Source of the DNA: Lentisphaeria bacterium UBA1732 | Lineage (GTDB): Bacteria; Verrucomicrobiota; Lentisphaeria; Victivallales; UBA1829 | Assembly (NCBI GenBank): GCA_002315855.1 | Contig: DCIG01000040.1 | Span: 35,132-99,131 of the forward strand | Direction: 5' to 3' | Length of the DNA stretch: 64,000 nt | Part shown: positions 8,348 through 18,802 of the stretch, piece by piece | Position numbering within the stretch: the first letter of the stretch is position 1 | Layout: each line of letters opens with the position of its first letter | The notes under the pieces: generated by a model | What the model was told of the DNA's origin: nothing | What the model saw: only the letters and a program-made list of their open reading frames with translations | The model's database searches: none | Translations under genes and position numbers: made by a program

Positions 8348-9472
8348 ATGAACCGTTCAGAAGAAAAAATGCCGCGCCGCTTCCTGTGGATTCTTCCATT
8401 CGCAGTTTTTACGGCATTCGCATTCAAGTTCCTGTACCGGAATCTGTGGTTTGACGAAGCGATGACGCTTCTGAATTTTGCCATGGTCAATCCGGTGCGC
8501 GACATCTATTTCTTCTACCCGGTCCCGAACAATCACATCCTGCATACCTTCCTCCTGCGAGGATGGCTGGAACTCCAGCCGGAGGGCATCGGAATCACCT
8601 TTTTCCTGCGTCTCTTCCCGTTTTTGACGGGGCTTGGGGTTTTGGCGGCTCTGCTGTTTCTCTTCCGGCGAAGGACAAGACGTCCGTCCCTTTTGCTTGC
8701 GGCAACGGCTCTTTCCGGCTCTCTTCCGTTCCTGATTTACGCCACCTCTCTGCACGGATACGTTTTAAGCGCATCAGGAGCCTCTCTGACACTGGCTTTT
8801 GGCCTAAGGTATATAGAGAGTAGGGTAAGACATTATTTTGTGTTATACGCGCTTGCAGCCATGTTTACGGCAGGTATCATTCCATCCAACCTGATTGTCA
8901 TTGCCGCATGTGTCCTTTACATCCTCCCCGTCCTCGGCAGGGACTTCTATCGCAAACCGCAGTTCTGGTATCTCGCCATCGCTCCGAACATCATGTTCCT
9001 GCTGTTCTATCTCCCGATTTGGCGGCAGTTCATGGGCGTATGCGCTCTGGGTGAAGGCTGGGACTCTCCATGGGCAGTTCTGCGGGCTGTGCTTGCCGCT
9101 GTATGCGTTACATTCGGTGTTCTGCTCATTGCCGGGCTTGCGTCAGTGAAACACCGCCCCTCGTTCCGTCTGGTTCGAGGCGGCGTATGGCTCCTCCCCC
9201 TCGTCTTCCTCTTTCTGACCCCGAAAGCACCTTTCCCCCGCGTCATTTTTCCGTTTTTCCCCCTCTTCACCCTGCTGGTTGCAGGGGGCCTGGACGACTT
9301 CTTCGCAGTAATGCGCAAAAGAGGAGTTTCAACAAGGCATATCTTCCTCATTTTATGCGGTTTCGTACTGATTTCCGGAGGTGTGATGCAGCAGTCTTCC
9401 GTTCGAGCTTACCTCAGCAGATGCTTCGGAGGAGGGATATGGAGGGATGATTTTTCAACTGTTACTATTTAA
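8348..9472 (+). CDS. GT-C family membrane glycosyltransferase (probably truncated)
   Basis: A polytopic membrane protein of 374 residues with about ten hydrophobic segments. The first luminal loop carries WFDEAMTL (residues about 35-42), the Asp-Glu signature of GT-C glycosyltransferases that use polyprenyl-linked sugars, followed by a PNNHILHTF stretch typical of ArnT/PMT-like enzymes. The reading frame ends at 9472, but the sequence continues with a sensible C-terminal coding region in another frame (9473-9780), so this gene may be a pseudogene or contain a sequencing error. It follows proA by 40 nt. The sugar donor and acceptor cannot be deduced. Confidence 0.72.
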   Translation: MNRSEEKMPRRFLWILPFAVFTAFAFKFLYRNLWFDEAMTLLNFAMVNPVRDIYFFYPVPNNHILHTFLLRGWLELQPEGIGITFFLRLFPFLTGLGVLAALLFLFRRRTRRPSLLLAATALSGSLPFLIYATSLHGYVLSASGASLTLAFGLRYIESRVRHYFVLYALAAMFTAGIIPSNLIVIAACVLYILPVLGRDFYRKPQFWYLAIAPNIMFLLFYLPIWRQFMGVCALGEGWDSPWAVLRAVLAAVCVTFGVLLIAGLASVKHRPSFRLVRGGVWLLPLVFLFLTPKAPFPRVIFPFFPLFTLLVAGGLDDFFAVMRKRGVSTRHIFLILCGFVLISGGVMQQSSVRAYLSRCFGGGIWRDDFSTVTI

Positions 9473-9780
9473 GCGATAACCATACTCCGGCGCAAACAGT
9501 TATGCAAATCAAAAAGATTTCGGGAGATCGTCCGGTGAACCTGTACATGAGCATTTCCGCAGATCCGTGGCCAATCGTATTCTAAGGACACATGAACGAT
9601 TTACGCTGTGAAAGCTATCGTTTCGACGGACCACTGCAGGGAAAAGTCGAGCAGCTGGTCCCCGGAACATGGGTCATTCTCCGCACGGATGAAAATGCTG
9701 CGACTACTTCATCCCGTTTCGGCTGTGAACTGAAACATGTCTTCGATCAGGGTTTTCACAGCGTCTATCTCGCAGAATGA
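9473..9780 (+). pseudogene. Detached C-terminal part of the GT-C glycosyltransferase
   Basis: Starting at 9472 the frame shifted by one base encodes SDNHTPAQTV and continues in good codon use to ADPWPIVF, meets TAA at 9583-9585, then continues in the same frame as GHMNDLRCESY to a stop at 9780. The joined product looks like a soluble C-terminal domain for the preceding membrane protein. A tyrosine codon changed to TAA would restore a VFYGH stretch. One frameshift near 9465-9472 and one nonsense change would explain the arrangement. The alternative is two very small independent genes (9502-9585 and 9592-9780), for which I see no family. Confidence 0.5.
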
Positions 9781-9820
9781 ATATTTTCCCCTCGTTTCAC
9801 CTCACTTTTTCAGGTGCAGA

Positions 9821-9860
9821 AAACTCCTGTATCACCGCCCGGTGATGCAGGAGTTTTTTT
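9821..9860 (+). terminator. Strong terminator after the glycosyltransferase region
   Basis: A 16-bp nearly perfect stem (9821-9836 with 9841-9856) and a GCCC loop are followed by a T run. It ends plus-strand transcription from proA and the glycosyltransferase. Confidence 0.85.
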
Positions 9861-9913
9861 AATTCCAACCGATTGAAATACAGCAGACTTACGAAAAAGA
9901 ATAAATCTGCACC

Positions 9914-9950
9914 GTTTCAGCAAATGCACAGGACGCGCATTTGCTGAAAC
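9914..9950 (-). terminator. Perfect 14-bp hairpin downstream of the EF-G-like gene
   Basis: GTTTCAGCAAATGC at 9914-9927 is repeated as its exact complement at 9937-9950. Read on the minus strand it lies 45 nt after the stop of the EF-G-like gene and is followed by moderately T-rich sequence, so it probably terminates that transcript. Confidence 0.55.
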
Positions 9951-9994
9951 ATTCTGTAACCGGATGAGAACAGAATAACTTACACGAGTTTTTC

Positions 9995-12025
<2,031 letters not shown>

Positions 12026-12087
12026 TTTGGAACCTCCAGAAATTATGAAAAGTTTTAGTTAAAATGCAAAGCAGATTGTTTCGTATT

Positions 12088-12115
12088 TACCATAGCATAA
12101 CTTTTCCGTGTGTCA
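12088..12115 (-). promoter_or_regulatory. Promoter of the EF-G-like gene
   Basis: On the minus strand TTGACA (12115-12110) and TATGGT (12093-12088) are spaced 16 bp. The start codon at 12025 is about 55 nt further on. Confidence 0.6.
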
Positions 12116-12290
12116 ATAGGGAAAAGCATCATTTCACCCGATAAAAACGATATTTTTGTCCATTTTTTGCATATTTTGCCGAAAAAAAGGAGATAATCGG
12201 GGATTTTTTCATTCGCCCAAGCGACATTTTTTCGCTTCATGAAAAAAGGAAACAGCGGCGATTTCCGGACATCGGTATTCTATGGAGTCA

Positions 12291-12325
12291 ATTTCAAAAG
12301 TTCTGCGGGGAGCTTTGAAATCAGC
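12291..12325. repeat. Short hairpin derivative of the dispersed intergenic repeat
   Basis: ATTTCAAAAGTTCTGCGGGG continues into AGCTTTGAAATCAGC, a palindromic hairpin whose two arms match the ends of the 150-160 bp repeats at 16920, 21125 and 28446. The element overlaps the stop codon (12321-12323) of the minus-strand ATPase gene and may have replaced its original 3' end. Confidence 0.65.
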
Positions 12326-13649
12326 GTTTCAAAAAGCGTTTCAGCAGAAATGCGCAGAAATACGGAAATGTACTGATGGTCTCCGTTTTACCGATATTCG
12401 ACTGAGCGAATTTAATTCCGTGTCTGATTGCCGGATAACGATCGGAGTCAATCAAAGATCGGAGAGATTTTGAGACGGTATTGCCTGCTTTAACCTCAAC
12501 AGGGAGAAGCTCGTCCGCAGTTCTGACAAAAAAATCTTCCTCCAGTGTACTGTCTTCGCGCCGATAATAAAAAAGATCGTATCCTGATTTGGAAAGTGCT
12601 TCGCCCACAAAATTCTCATACAGGGCACCTTTGTAAATGCCAAGATTTCTGTTTCTGCGCAGGTCATCTCCGGCTTCTTCATCCAGCATGGCAATCAGCA
12701 GACCGGTATCGGCAACATATAACTTGTATTTTGATTCATCATAGTTTCCCTTCAGCGGCAATTCGGGGAACTTCAGGCAGTGGCAAATTGAGATGACACC
12801 GGCATCCAAAAGCCATTCCACGCAGCCGAAATATTCCCGTGACCGGGCACCTTTTGCCACCTGAGAAAACTGAAATTTCTTGTTTTCTTTGGCGAGTTGA
12901 GGGGCGATATGGTCAAAGACAGCCATAATGCGGGTCTGCTCCATCCCGACAGAATATTTTCGTATATCTTCGCGATAGTCTAAAAGGAGCTGTTTCTGAA
13001 TCGTCAGTGTATGCACAAACGTCTTATTTTTCACGAAATCCCGGACGACAGCAGGCATTCCGCCAACCAGGATGTAATCCATAAAAAGAGAGGAGTATTT
13101 CGTCATTTCAGCAACGGAAAACGGTCTGACGGCATACATGTGTTCAAGCATATCTCCGGCAATATCTTCAGGATAGCCCATGGCCCAGAGGAACTCCTCG
13201 AAGTCAAAGGAACGCATATCATAATCCGTCTTGTATCCGACGCTGTGCGATTCGACTTTCCGATAATGAATTCCAAGCAGAGAGCCGCTGCATATCACAT
13301 CAAACCTGCCATCCTGCCTGAAAAATTTCAGAGTTGTGGCAATATCAGGAAATGCCTGTATTTCATCGAGGAAAATCAGCGTATTCCCCGGAACGAAACG
13401 GAAGTCAGGATTGATGCGGGAAATCAGTTTGATGACATTGTCTGTTTTATAGCCTTCCTCAAGAATGGACCGATACTGAGGTTCCTCTACGAAGTTAATT
13501 TCCACAATATCACTATAACAAGACGCGGCAAAATGCCGGATTGCTTCCGTTTTTCCGACCTGTCTGGCTCCGCGCACAATCAACGGAAGCCGATCGGGAT
13601 CGGAATGCCATGCTTTCAGGAACTCATCAATTTTGCGTTTCAAATACAT
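12321..13649 (-). CDS. AAA_14 / DUF4143 family ATP-binding protein
   Basis: A 442-residue protein with an N-terminal AAA_14 ATPase (Walker A GARQVGKTE near residue 27, Walker B LIFLDEIQ) and a C-terminal DUF4143 region with the nuclease-like EDFFVRT...LPVEVKAG pattern. Such proteins are common, often patchily distributed, and have no settled function. The C-terminus resembles a PD-(D/E)XK fold, so a DNA-related or toxin-like role is possible. GGGGG sits 6 nt before ATG. The gene has its own promoter at 13725-13752, and 32-bp direct repeats adjoin it. It borders the AT-rich island that follows. Confidence 0.85.
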   Translation of the reverse strand: MYLKRKIDEFLKAWHSDPDRLPLIVRGARQVGKTEAIRHFAASCYSDIVEINFVEEPQYRSILEEGYKTDNVIKLISRINPDFRFVPGNTLIFLDEIQAFPDIATTLKFFRQDGRFDVICSGSLLGIHYRKVESHSVGYKTDYDMRSFDFEEFLWAMGYPEDIAGDMLEHMYAVRPFSVAEMTKYSSLFMDYILVGGMPAVVRDFVKNKTFVHTLTIQKQLLLDYREDIRKYSVGMEQTRIMAVFDHIAPQLAKENKKFQFSQVAKGARSREYFGCVEWLLDAGVISICHCLKFPELPLKGNYDESKYKLYVADTGLLIAMLDEEAGDDLRRNRNLGIYKGALYENFVGEALSKSGYDLFYYRREDSTLEEDFFVRTADELLPVEVKAGNTVSKSLRSLIDSDRYPAIRHGIKFAQSNIGKTETISTFPYFCAFLLKRFLKR

Positions 13650-13724
13650 TTTTTCACCCCCTGTGTGTGGAAATATTCAGAGAAACAGAGACCATGTTTC
13701 ATAATCAGCCCATTCGGTATATTT

Positions 13725-13752
13725 AATATACTCGTCTGTTTACATTTTTCAA
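13725..13752 (-). promoter_or_regulatory. Promoter of the AAA_14/DUF4143 gene
   Basis: On the minus strand TTGAAA (13752-13747) and TATATT (13730-13725) are 16 bp apart. The array of 32-bp repeats begins 8 bp upstream of the -35 element. Confidence 0.55.
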
Positions 13753-13759
13753 CTCACAA

Positions 13760-13870
13760 TCACAAAATATGAGGATAAAAAGTGCATTTCATCACAAAAT
13801 CCGATGATAAAAAGCTCGTTTTATCACAAAATATGAGGATAAGAAGTGCGTTTTATCACAAAATCCGGAG
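13760..13870. repeat. Direct repeats, 32-bp unit, about 3.5 copies
   Basis: Units begin at 13760, 13792, 13824 and 13856 (the last partial). Each starts TCACAAAAT and continues with GATAA(A/G)AAG and a TTT-rich end. Units 1 and 3 share TATGAGGATAA, while units 2 and 4 share a CCG variant. The period is about three helical turns, so equivalent positions face the same side of the DNA. The position directly upstream of a -35 element suggests protein-binding iterons or an upstream activating sequence. Confidence 0.8.
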
Positions 13871-14305
13871 TTTCAGAGGAAAAACAGGCAAGGGAAAGGG
13901 CGCGACGCGAGAGGTGGTTTGGGGGTTGTGTGAAAGGCGAGGGATATGAACAAGTCCGAGGAGAAAGCAAAAATATAAGTTATCAAGCCGTTGTCAGTTT
14001 CCGCACTTTCTTTGAAAGGCGGGAACCGGCAACGGAATCAATAAAGCTATCCTACGGTAAAGCATGTGGGACAGAGGATAGAACGAGAAGCAGGGGAAGG
14101 CGCGTGAGCAAGGGCAACATCCACACTGACAGAAAAGAGAACGAGAGGAGGGGAGAGGGGAACGGAATGAACGGGAAACAGTGCGGTCATGATTTCGGGG
14201 GCAGAATCAGGACACACACAATATTTTTTCATTCTGCTATTGACTTTTGTAATCAAGGAAAGTAATTTAACAAGAGGGCAACGAGATTTCAAATTACGTC
14301 CCCAA
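13871..14305. other. Purine-rich intergenic region, no convincing gene
   Basis: More than 400 bp with strong purine bias on the plus strand (many GGGGA, GAGAGG and AAAG runs). An open plus-strand frame (13846-14265) exists, but its arginine/glutamate-rich translation looks like a by-product of composition and lacks a ribosome site or family resemblance. It probably holds the promoter and upstream region of the duplicated exported-protein genes. Confidence 0.5.
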
Positions 14306-15430
14306 AAACCATGAGGTCAAAAAATGAAAAGAAAAATCTTCACCATTATTTTCATCGCAATCTATACGATCATCGGATCGTTCTTCGAGCTTTGGGCTCA
14401 GGAAATCAAGTATGACGATGATGATATCCATGATATCCTTAACAAAATTGGTTTTGATATCAATGGAGAGGTAACAGACATGGAAGGTGTTCCTTTGGAT
14501 AATATCCATATTCACATTGACTTCACCCGCCCTGACCCAAACAAGTTCGGGGAATCAGAAACTATAATTGAATACATGGATATTAACTCGAAGTTTCATA
14601 TTCAAAAAACAGGATATTCATATATAAGTCTTGCTTTTCTTAAGGAGGGTTATTATACTGAAATTTTGGATTATTCTGTAGACATATTTGATAAATCAAA
14701 TCCGATTCTCAAAAAAAACATACAGGTCAAAATGATGAAAAAACGTCCACGTGCAAAAACTGCAGGATTTGATAGATTTATAGAATATAATTTTGAGAAA
14801 GGGACAAAAAGCATCTGTGATCTTTCGGCCTTTTCAAAAGAAGAAAAAGATAAAAAAGATGATGGCAAGAAAGAAAAAGAGTATCAAATCAATTTGAAAA
14901 CATACGATTTCAAAACAAAAGATCATACAAAAAAGTATATAGAACTGGATTTCAAACGAGATAAGAAAGGGAAAATTGTCTACGAAAATCTTTCTGATTG
15001 GGACGGTCCCATGCCATGCCCGTCAAAATTCATTATCCGTTTTCATTCGGATGATCCGGATGATGGAATCATTTTAATGGAAGATCTTTACTCCAAGGTT
15101 ATTACGAAGAATGATTTTGAAAAAACATACGCGACTGCGCCGGAAAAAGGATACAACAAGAAAGAAATAGAGATTGAACTTAAAAAAAATCCCTCTGATG
15201 GACACTACACTTTCGAATCGAAAAGATTCCACTTTTATATCAAGTGCGGAAACCATTTAGGGAAAGCACTGATTACTCCAATTAAAATATTCACTGGCGA
15301 TAAAAAAATTCGTTTTGTTCGAACACGTTTAGATATCGTGGTTAACACGGTGGAAAGTGACAAAAATCTAATGACTTTATTATATTGAACAGGATACCAG
15401 TCAACAACAAACTGAAATTCATACTCATGA
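14306..15430 (+). repeat. First copy of a tandem duplication (about 1.1 kb)
   Basis: The stretch from AAACCATGAGGT at 14306 to the ACTCATGA at 15423-15430 recurs at 15652-16771 with an offset of 1346 bp. The homology covers the whole exported-protein gene plus about 18 bp upstream and about 40 bp downstream. Long identical blocks alternate with diverged ones. Confidence 0.9.
14324..15388 (+). CDS. Exported protein of unknown function, duplicated copy 1
   Basis: A 354-residue protein with a clear signal peptide (MKRKIFTIIF..., cleavage near LWAQ). The N-terminal domain INGEVTDMEGVPLDNIHI resembles a carboxypeptidase-regulatory-like beta-sandwich. The middle is charged and lysine-rich, and the C-terminal half contains KFIIRFHSDDPDDGI and a YIKCGNH motif. 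I do not recognise the family. The gene is much richer in AT than its surroundings and is closely similar to 15670-16728, differing mainly in small substitutions. An AGGT sits upstream of the ATG. It lies next to the AAA_14 ATPase gene and may have been acquired horizontally. Location outside the cytoplasm is inferred from the signal peptide only. Confidence 0.75.
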   Translation: MKRKIFTIIFIAIYTIIGSFFELWAQEIKYDDDDIHDILNKIGFDINGEVTDMEGVPLDNIHIHIDFTRPDPNKFGESETIIEYMDINSKFHIQKTGYSYISLAFLKEGYYTEILDYSVDIFDKSNPILKKNIQVKMMKKRPRAKTAGFDRFIEYNFEKGTKSICDLSAFSKEEKDKKDDGKKEKEYQINLKTYDFKTKDHTKKYIELDFKRDKKGKIVYENLSDWDGPMPCPSKFIIRFHSDDPDDGIILMEDLYSKVITKNDFEKTYATAPEKGYNKKEIEIELKKNPSDGHYTFESKRFHFYIKCGNHLGKALITPIKIFTGDKKIRFVRTRLDIVVNTVESDKNLMTLLY

Positions 15431-15660
15431 TGCTTCAAAAGACTCGTTTTTTCCTCTTCTATTTCGCTGCCGTGCTGATGATTTCGCTGTTTCCTCTGCG
15501 CGTCCAGGCTGCATTGTCGCGGGAGATTCCGGCAGCACCGGTGAAGTTCCTGACGGATGCGTATCTGACGCGAAATGATATGAAAAATGTATTGTTTGGC
15601 ACTATTTACAAATGGTATCAACAGACTTTTTCAAAATATTCCACAATAATTAAACCATGA
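15427..15660 (+). pseudogene. Truncated start of a secreted-protein gene between the duplicates
   Basis: ATG 15427 or 15430 opens a frame with a good signal peptide (FFLFYFAAVLMISLFPLRVQA) followed by ALSREIPAAPVKFL. After about residue 47 the translation becomes low in quality and AT-rich. The first 140 bp have the normal GC-rich composition of the genome, unlike the flanking duplicates, so this looks like the 5' remnant of a native gene cut when the AT-rich unit was duplicated or inserted. It may still be translated as a short peptide. Confidence 0.4.
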
Positions 15661-16771
15661 GGTAAAAAAATGAAAAGAAAAATCTTCACCATTATTTTCA
15701 TCGCAATCTATACGATCATCGGATCGTTCTTCGAGCTTTGGGCTCAGGAAATCAAGGATGACGATGATGATATCCTTAACAAAATTGGTTTTGATATCAA
15801 TGGAGAGGTAACAGACATGGAAGGTGTTCCTTTGGATAATATCCATCTTCTCATTGACCTTACACGCCCTAACCCCAAAAACTTCATGGAATCAGAAACT
15901 ATAAGGGAATACATGGATATTAACTCGAAGTTTCATATTCAAAAAACAGGATATTTACATATTCGTCTTGCATTTCGTAACAACGGCTATTATAGTGAAA
16001 TTTTGGATTATTCTCAGGATATATTTGATATAGATAAATCAAATCCGATTCTCAAAAAAAACATACAGGTCAAAATGATGAAAAAACGTCCATGTGCAAA
16101 AACTGCAAGGTTTCGTGAATTTATAGAAAATAATTTTGTAAAAGGGACAAAAAGCATCTGTGATCTTTCGGCCTTTTCTAAAGAAAAAAAAGGTGAAAAA
16201 GATGATGACAAGAAAGAAAAAGAGTATGAAATCAAGTTAAAAACATACGATTCCAAAACAAAAGATCATACAAAAAAGTATATAGAACTGGATTTCAAAC
16301 GAGATAAGAAAGGGAAAATTGTCTACGGAAATCCTCTTTCTTTATACCATGATTGCCTATGCCCGTCAACGTTTATTATCCGTTTCCATTCGGATGATCC
16401 GGATGATGGTATCATTTTAATGGAAGATTTTTACTCCAAGGTTATTACGCAGAATGATTTTGAAAAAACATACGCGACTGCGCCGGAAAAAGGATACAAC
16501 AAGAAAGAAATAGAGATTGAAATTAAAAAAAATCCCTCTGATGAACACTACACTTTCGAATCGAAAGCATTCCACTTTTATATCAAGTGCGGAAATCATT
16601 TCGGGAAAGCACTGATTACTCCAATTAAGATGTTCGCTGGCGATAAAAAAATTCGTTCTGTTCTAACAGAATTAGATATCGAGGTTAATACGGTGGAAGG
16701 TGATAATAATCTAATGACTTTATATTGAACAGGAATATCAGTCAACAACAAACTGAAATACATACTCATGA
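15652..16771 (+). repeat. Second copy of the tandem duplication
   Basis: Counterpart of 14306-15430. It starts at the AAACCATGAGGT and ends with CATACTCATGA. Sequence similarity to copy 1 stops just after this point, where GAGCTGAAAAACGG replaces the TGCTTCAAAAG found in copy 1. Confidence 0.9.
15670..16728 (+). CDS. Exported protein of unknown function, duplicated copy 2
   Basis: A 352-residue paralogue of 14324-15388 with an identical signal peptide and N-terminal beta-sandwich-like domain. Differences include loss of a short HDI segment near residue 35, insertion of DI near the middle, and a diverged segment around residue 220 (LSLYHDCLCPS instead of LSDWDGPMPCPS). Conserved blocks (FKRDKKGKIVY, TYATAPEKGYNKKEIEIE, HFYIKCGNH) suggest both copies are under selection. 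The ribosome site GAGGT precedes the ATG. Function is unknown; the duplication may diversify a surface or secreted product. Confidence 0.75.
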   Translation: MKRKIFTIIFIAIYTIIGSFFELWAQEIKDDDDDILNKIGFDINGEVTDMEGVPLDNIHLLIDLTRPNPKNFMESETIREYMDINSKFHIQKTGYLHIRLAFRNNGYYSEILDYSQDIFDIDKSNPILKKNIQVKMMKKRPCAKTARFREFIENNFVKGTKSICDLSAFSKEKKGEKDDDKKEKEYEIKLKTYDSKTKDHTKKYIELDFKRDKKGKIVYGNPLSLYHDCLCPSTFIIRFHSDDPDDGIILMEDFYSKVITQNDFEKTYATAPEKGYNKKEIEIEIKKNPSDEHYTFESKAFHFYIKCGNHFGKALITPIKMFAGDKKIRSVLTELDIEVNTVEGDNNLMTLY

Positions 16772-16919
16772 GAGCTGAAAAACGGGCAGGATGAAACAGA
16801 TATGTCCGATTTTCGGAGGAAATGACAGGAGGCGGGACACGGGGGATGATGGGAGATGCGAGGGATACAAGCAGAAATTTTCTTGAATTTAAGCTCTCCC
16901 GCGTGTAAAGTATATGGGA
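16772..16919. other. Intergenic, no gene seen
   Basis: Purine-rich on the plus strand (GGAGG, GGGGGATGATGGGAG), similar in character to 13871-14305 at the other edge of the AT-rich island. No coding frame or RNA is recognised. Confidence 0.4.
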
Positions 16920-17069
16920 GCTGATTTCAAAAGTCCCGCGGGAGCTTTGAAAATCTTTTCGGCATTTGTCAAGAAGGCATTTCCGGAGGGGATTTTCCCG
17001 TCCGCCGCCTCAAACTGTCTGAACGAAGATTCTTTTCCAATCTTGCCGCCAATGACCTGTGAAATCAGT
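16920..17069. repeat. Dispersed intergenic repeat, full copy 1 (about 150 bp)
   Basis: It starts GCTGATTTCAAAAGT with an internal palindrome (AGTCCCGCGGGAGC) and ends in GTGAAATCAGT, an imperfect complement of its start. Internal blocks GGCATTTGTCA, GCATTTCCGG, CCGCCTCAAAC, TTTTCCAATCTT and GCCAATGAC match the copies at 21125 and 28446. It lies wholly between genes. Both strands stay open, but the translations look like by-products. Confidence 0.75.
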
Positions 17070-17115
17070 TCCGGGAACATATTGACAAACGTCCGTTATG
17101 AAAGGTCCGCCCTCT

Positions 17116-18696
17116 ATGAAAATCACTCTGGAACTGAATCCGATTTCCGCCGTTCACGCTCCGGCATCCATTGATACTGAACTGACACCGTACATCGCCC
17201 GCACGGCGGGAGTCCTCCCCGACGAAATCGTGAGCTACAGGATTGTGAAAAAAAGCATCGACGCCCGCAAGAAACCCCGCGTGGTGTTTCTGTACCGAAC
17301 AGAAGTTGAGCTTGCGGCAGGAGCGCGCCCGACAGGACGCTATGAGGATGCGGCACCTCGCGCGGAGTATCATCCGGCAGACAATACGGGACATCTGAAA
17401 AATCCGATTGTCATCGGGGCAGGTCCTGCGGGACTTTTCGCCGCGCTGGTGCTTGCACGTGCAGGAGCAGAGCCGATTGTGCTGGAACGCGGGCGCGATG
17501 TGGTTCGCAGACGGGAGGACATCGACACATTTCTCACGGAACGCAAGCTGAATCCGGAAAGCAATTATCTATTCGGAGAGGGCGGAGCGGGGACCTGGTC
17601 AGACGGGAAACTTTTCACCCGCATCCACGATCCGGCAAGCGCATTCGTGCTGGAAACATTTGTCCGCTGCGGAGCGGAGGCATCGACCCTGTATTTCGCC
17701 CATCCGCACCTCGGTTCGGACAAACTGCCCGGCATCGTCCGCGCCATGCGGGAAGAAATCATTTCTTTGGGGGGAACTTTCCGCTGGGATTCCTGCGTGG
17801 AATCCGTGCTCGTGAAAAACGGGGTCTGCGCCGGAGTCAAACTGACCGGGGGAGAAACGCTGGAAGCACCGGCCGTCATCGCGGCAGCAGGACACGGGGC
17901 GCGACCTTTCGCGCTTTCGCTGGTGCGGGCGGGCGTGCAATGCAGCATGAAAGGATTTCAAATCGGCCTGCGCACAGAACATCCCCAGACCTTCATCAAC
18001 CAGTGCCAATACGGCATGGAAACGCCCTCCGAGGCACTTGGGGCGGCGGAATACCATGTCAGCAGTATGCCGTCACGCGACGGGCGTTTCGGCGGGAGCA
18101 CATCTTTCTGCATGTGTCCGGGCGGAGAAATCATCGCGGCCGTCAATGAGGAGGGGCATCTTTCCACAAACGGCATGAGCAATTCCGCCCGCGACGGGAA
18201 ATACGCGAACTCCGCAATCATCACCACAGTCCCCACGGGGATTTTCGAGACGCCGGAGGAAGCCTTCGGGTATCTGGGCGAACTGGAACAGGATTTCGCC
18301 CGTGCAGGCGGGGGGAACTGGACCGCACCCGCCCAGACAGTCCGCGACTTCATCGAGGGAAGAAAAGGCAAAGTGCCGGAGGGAACATCCTACCGTTTCG
18401 GACTGAACGCGGCGCGTCTGGACAAAATCCTGCCCGATATGATTACGGCGGCACTGCGGCGCGGACTGTACAACTGCGGTCAAACCATGCACGGATTTGT
18501 GGAGAAAGGCATTCTCATCGGCGGGGAAACCCATATCTCCCTGCCCTTCCGCTTCGACCGCGACCGGGAAACCTTCCGTTCCAGTCTCCCCGGACTGTAT
18601 CTCTGCGGCGAAGGAGCAGGCATGGCGGGCGGAATCGTTTCGGCGGCAGTGGACGGGCTGCATACCGCAGATGCGCTTCTCCGCAACGGGAACTGA
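17116..18696 (+). CDS. COG2509 family FAD-dependent oxidoreductase
   Basis: A 526-residue flavoprotein of the COG2509 uncharacterised dehydrogenase group. The N-terminal domain of about 90 residues (IVKKSIDARKKPRV) is typical. It is followed by the dinucleotide-binding VIGAGPAGLFAAL with the acidic end LERG, the GEGGAGTWSDGKL signature, and the C-terminal GEGAGMAGGI FAD motif. Substrate and partner are unknown; it is probably cytoplasmic. GAAAGG lies 11 nt before ATG 17116; an in-frame ATG at 17098 lacks such a site. A full repeat copy ends 47 nt upstream. It converges with the aminotransferase gene. Confidence 0.85.
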   Translation: MKITLELNPISAVHAPASIDTELTPYIARTAGVLPDEIVSYRIVKKSIDARKKPRVVFLYRTEVELAAGARPTGRYEDAAPRAEYHPADNTGHLKNPIVIGAGPAGLFAALVLARAGAEPIVLERGRDVVRRREDIDTFLTERKLNPESNYLFGEGGAGTWSDGKLFTRIHDPASAFVLETFVRCGAEASTLYFAHPHLGSDKLPGIVRAMREEIISLGGTFRWDSCVESVLVKNGVCAGVKLTGGETLEAPAVIAAAGHGARPFALSLVRAGVQCSMKGFQIGLRTEHPQTFINQCQYGMETPSEALGAAEYHVSSMPSRDGRFGGSTSFCMCPGGEIIAAVNEEGHLSTNGMSNSARDGKYANSAIITTVPTGIFETPEEAFGYLGELEQDFARAGGGNWTAPAQTVRDFIEGRKGKVPEGTSYRFGLNAARLDKILPDMITAALRRGLYNCGQTMHGFVEKGILIGGETHISLPFRFDRDRETFRSSLPGLYLCGEGAGMAGGIVSAAVDGLHTADALLRNGN

Positions 18697-18802
18697 CCAA
18701 GATTTTCCGTGCGAACAGGAAACGAGGGAGTCCGACGATCAAGAATACCGCAAGAATCCCTCATTCATTTTCGGAACGAAGTCCGATGCAAAGAGGACGG
18801 AG

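Noticed and set aside
13760..13870. CRISPR array
   Set aside because: The 32-bp units are contiguous direct repeats without unique spacers, and no cas genes are near.
13846..14265. Open plus-strand frame of 139 residues in the purine-rich region
   Set aside because: Composition explains it: Arg/Glu/Gly-rich translation, no ribosome site, no family resemblance, and it begins inside the tandem repeats.
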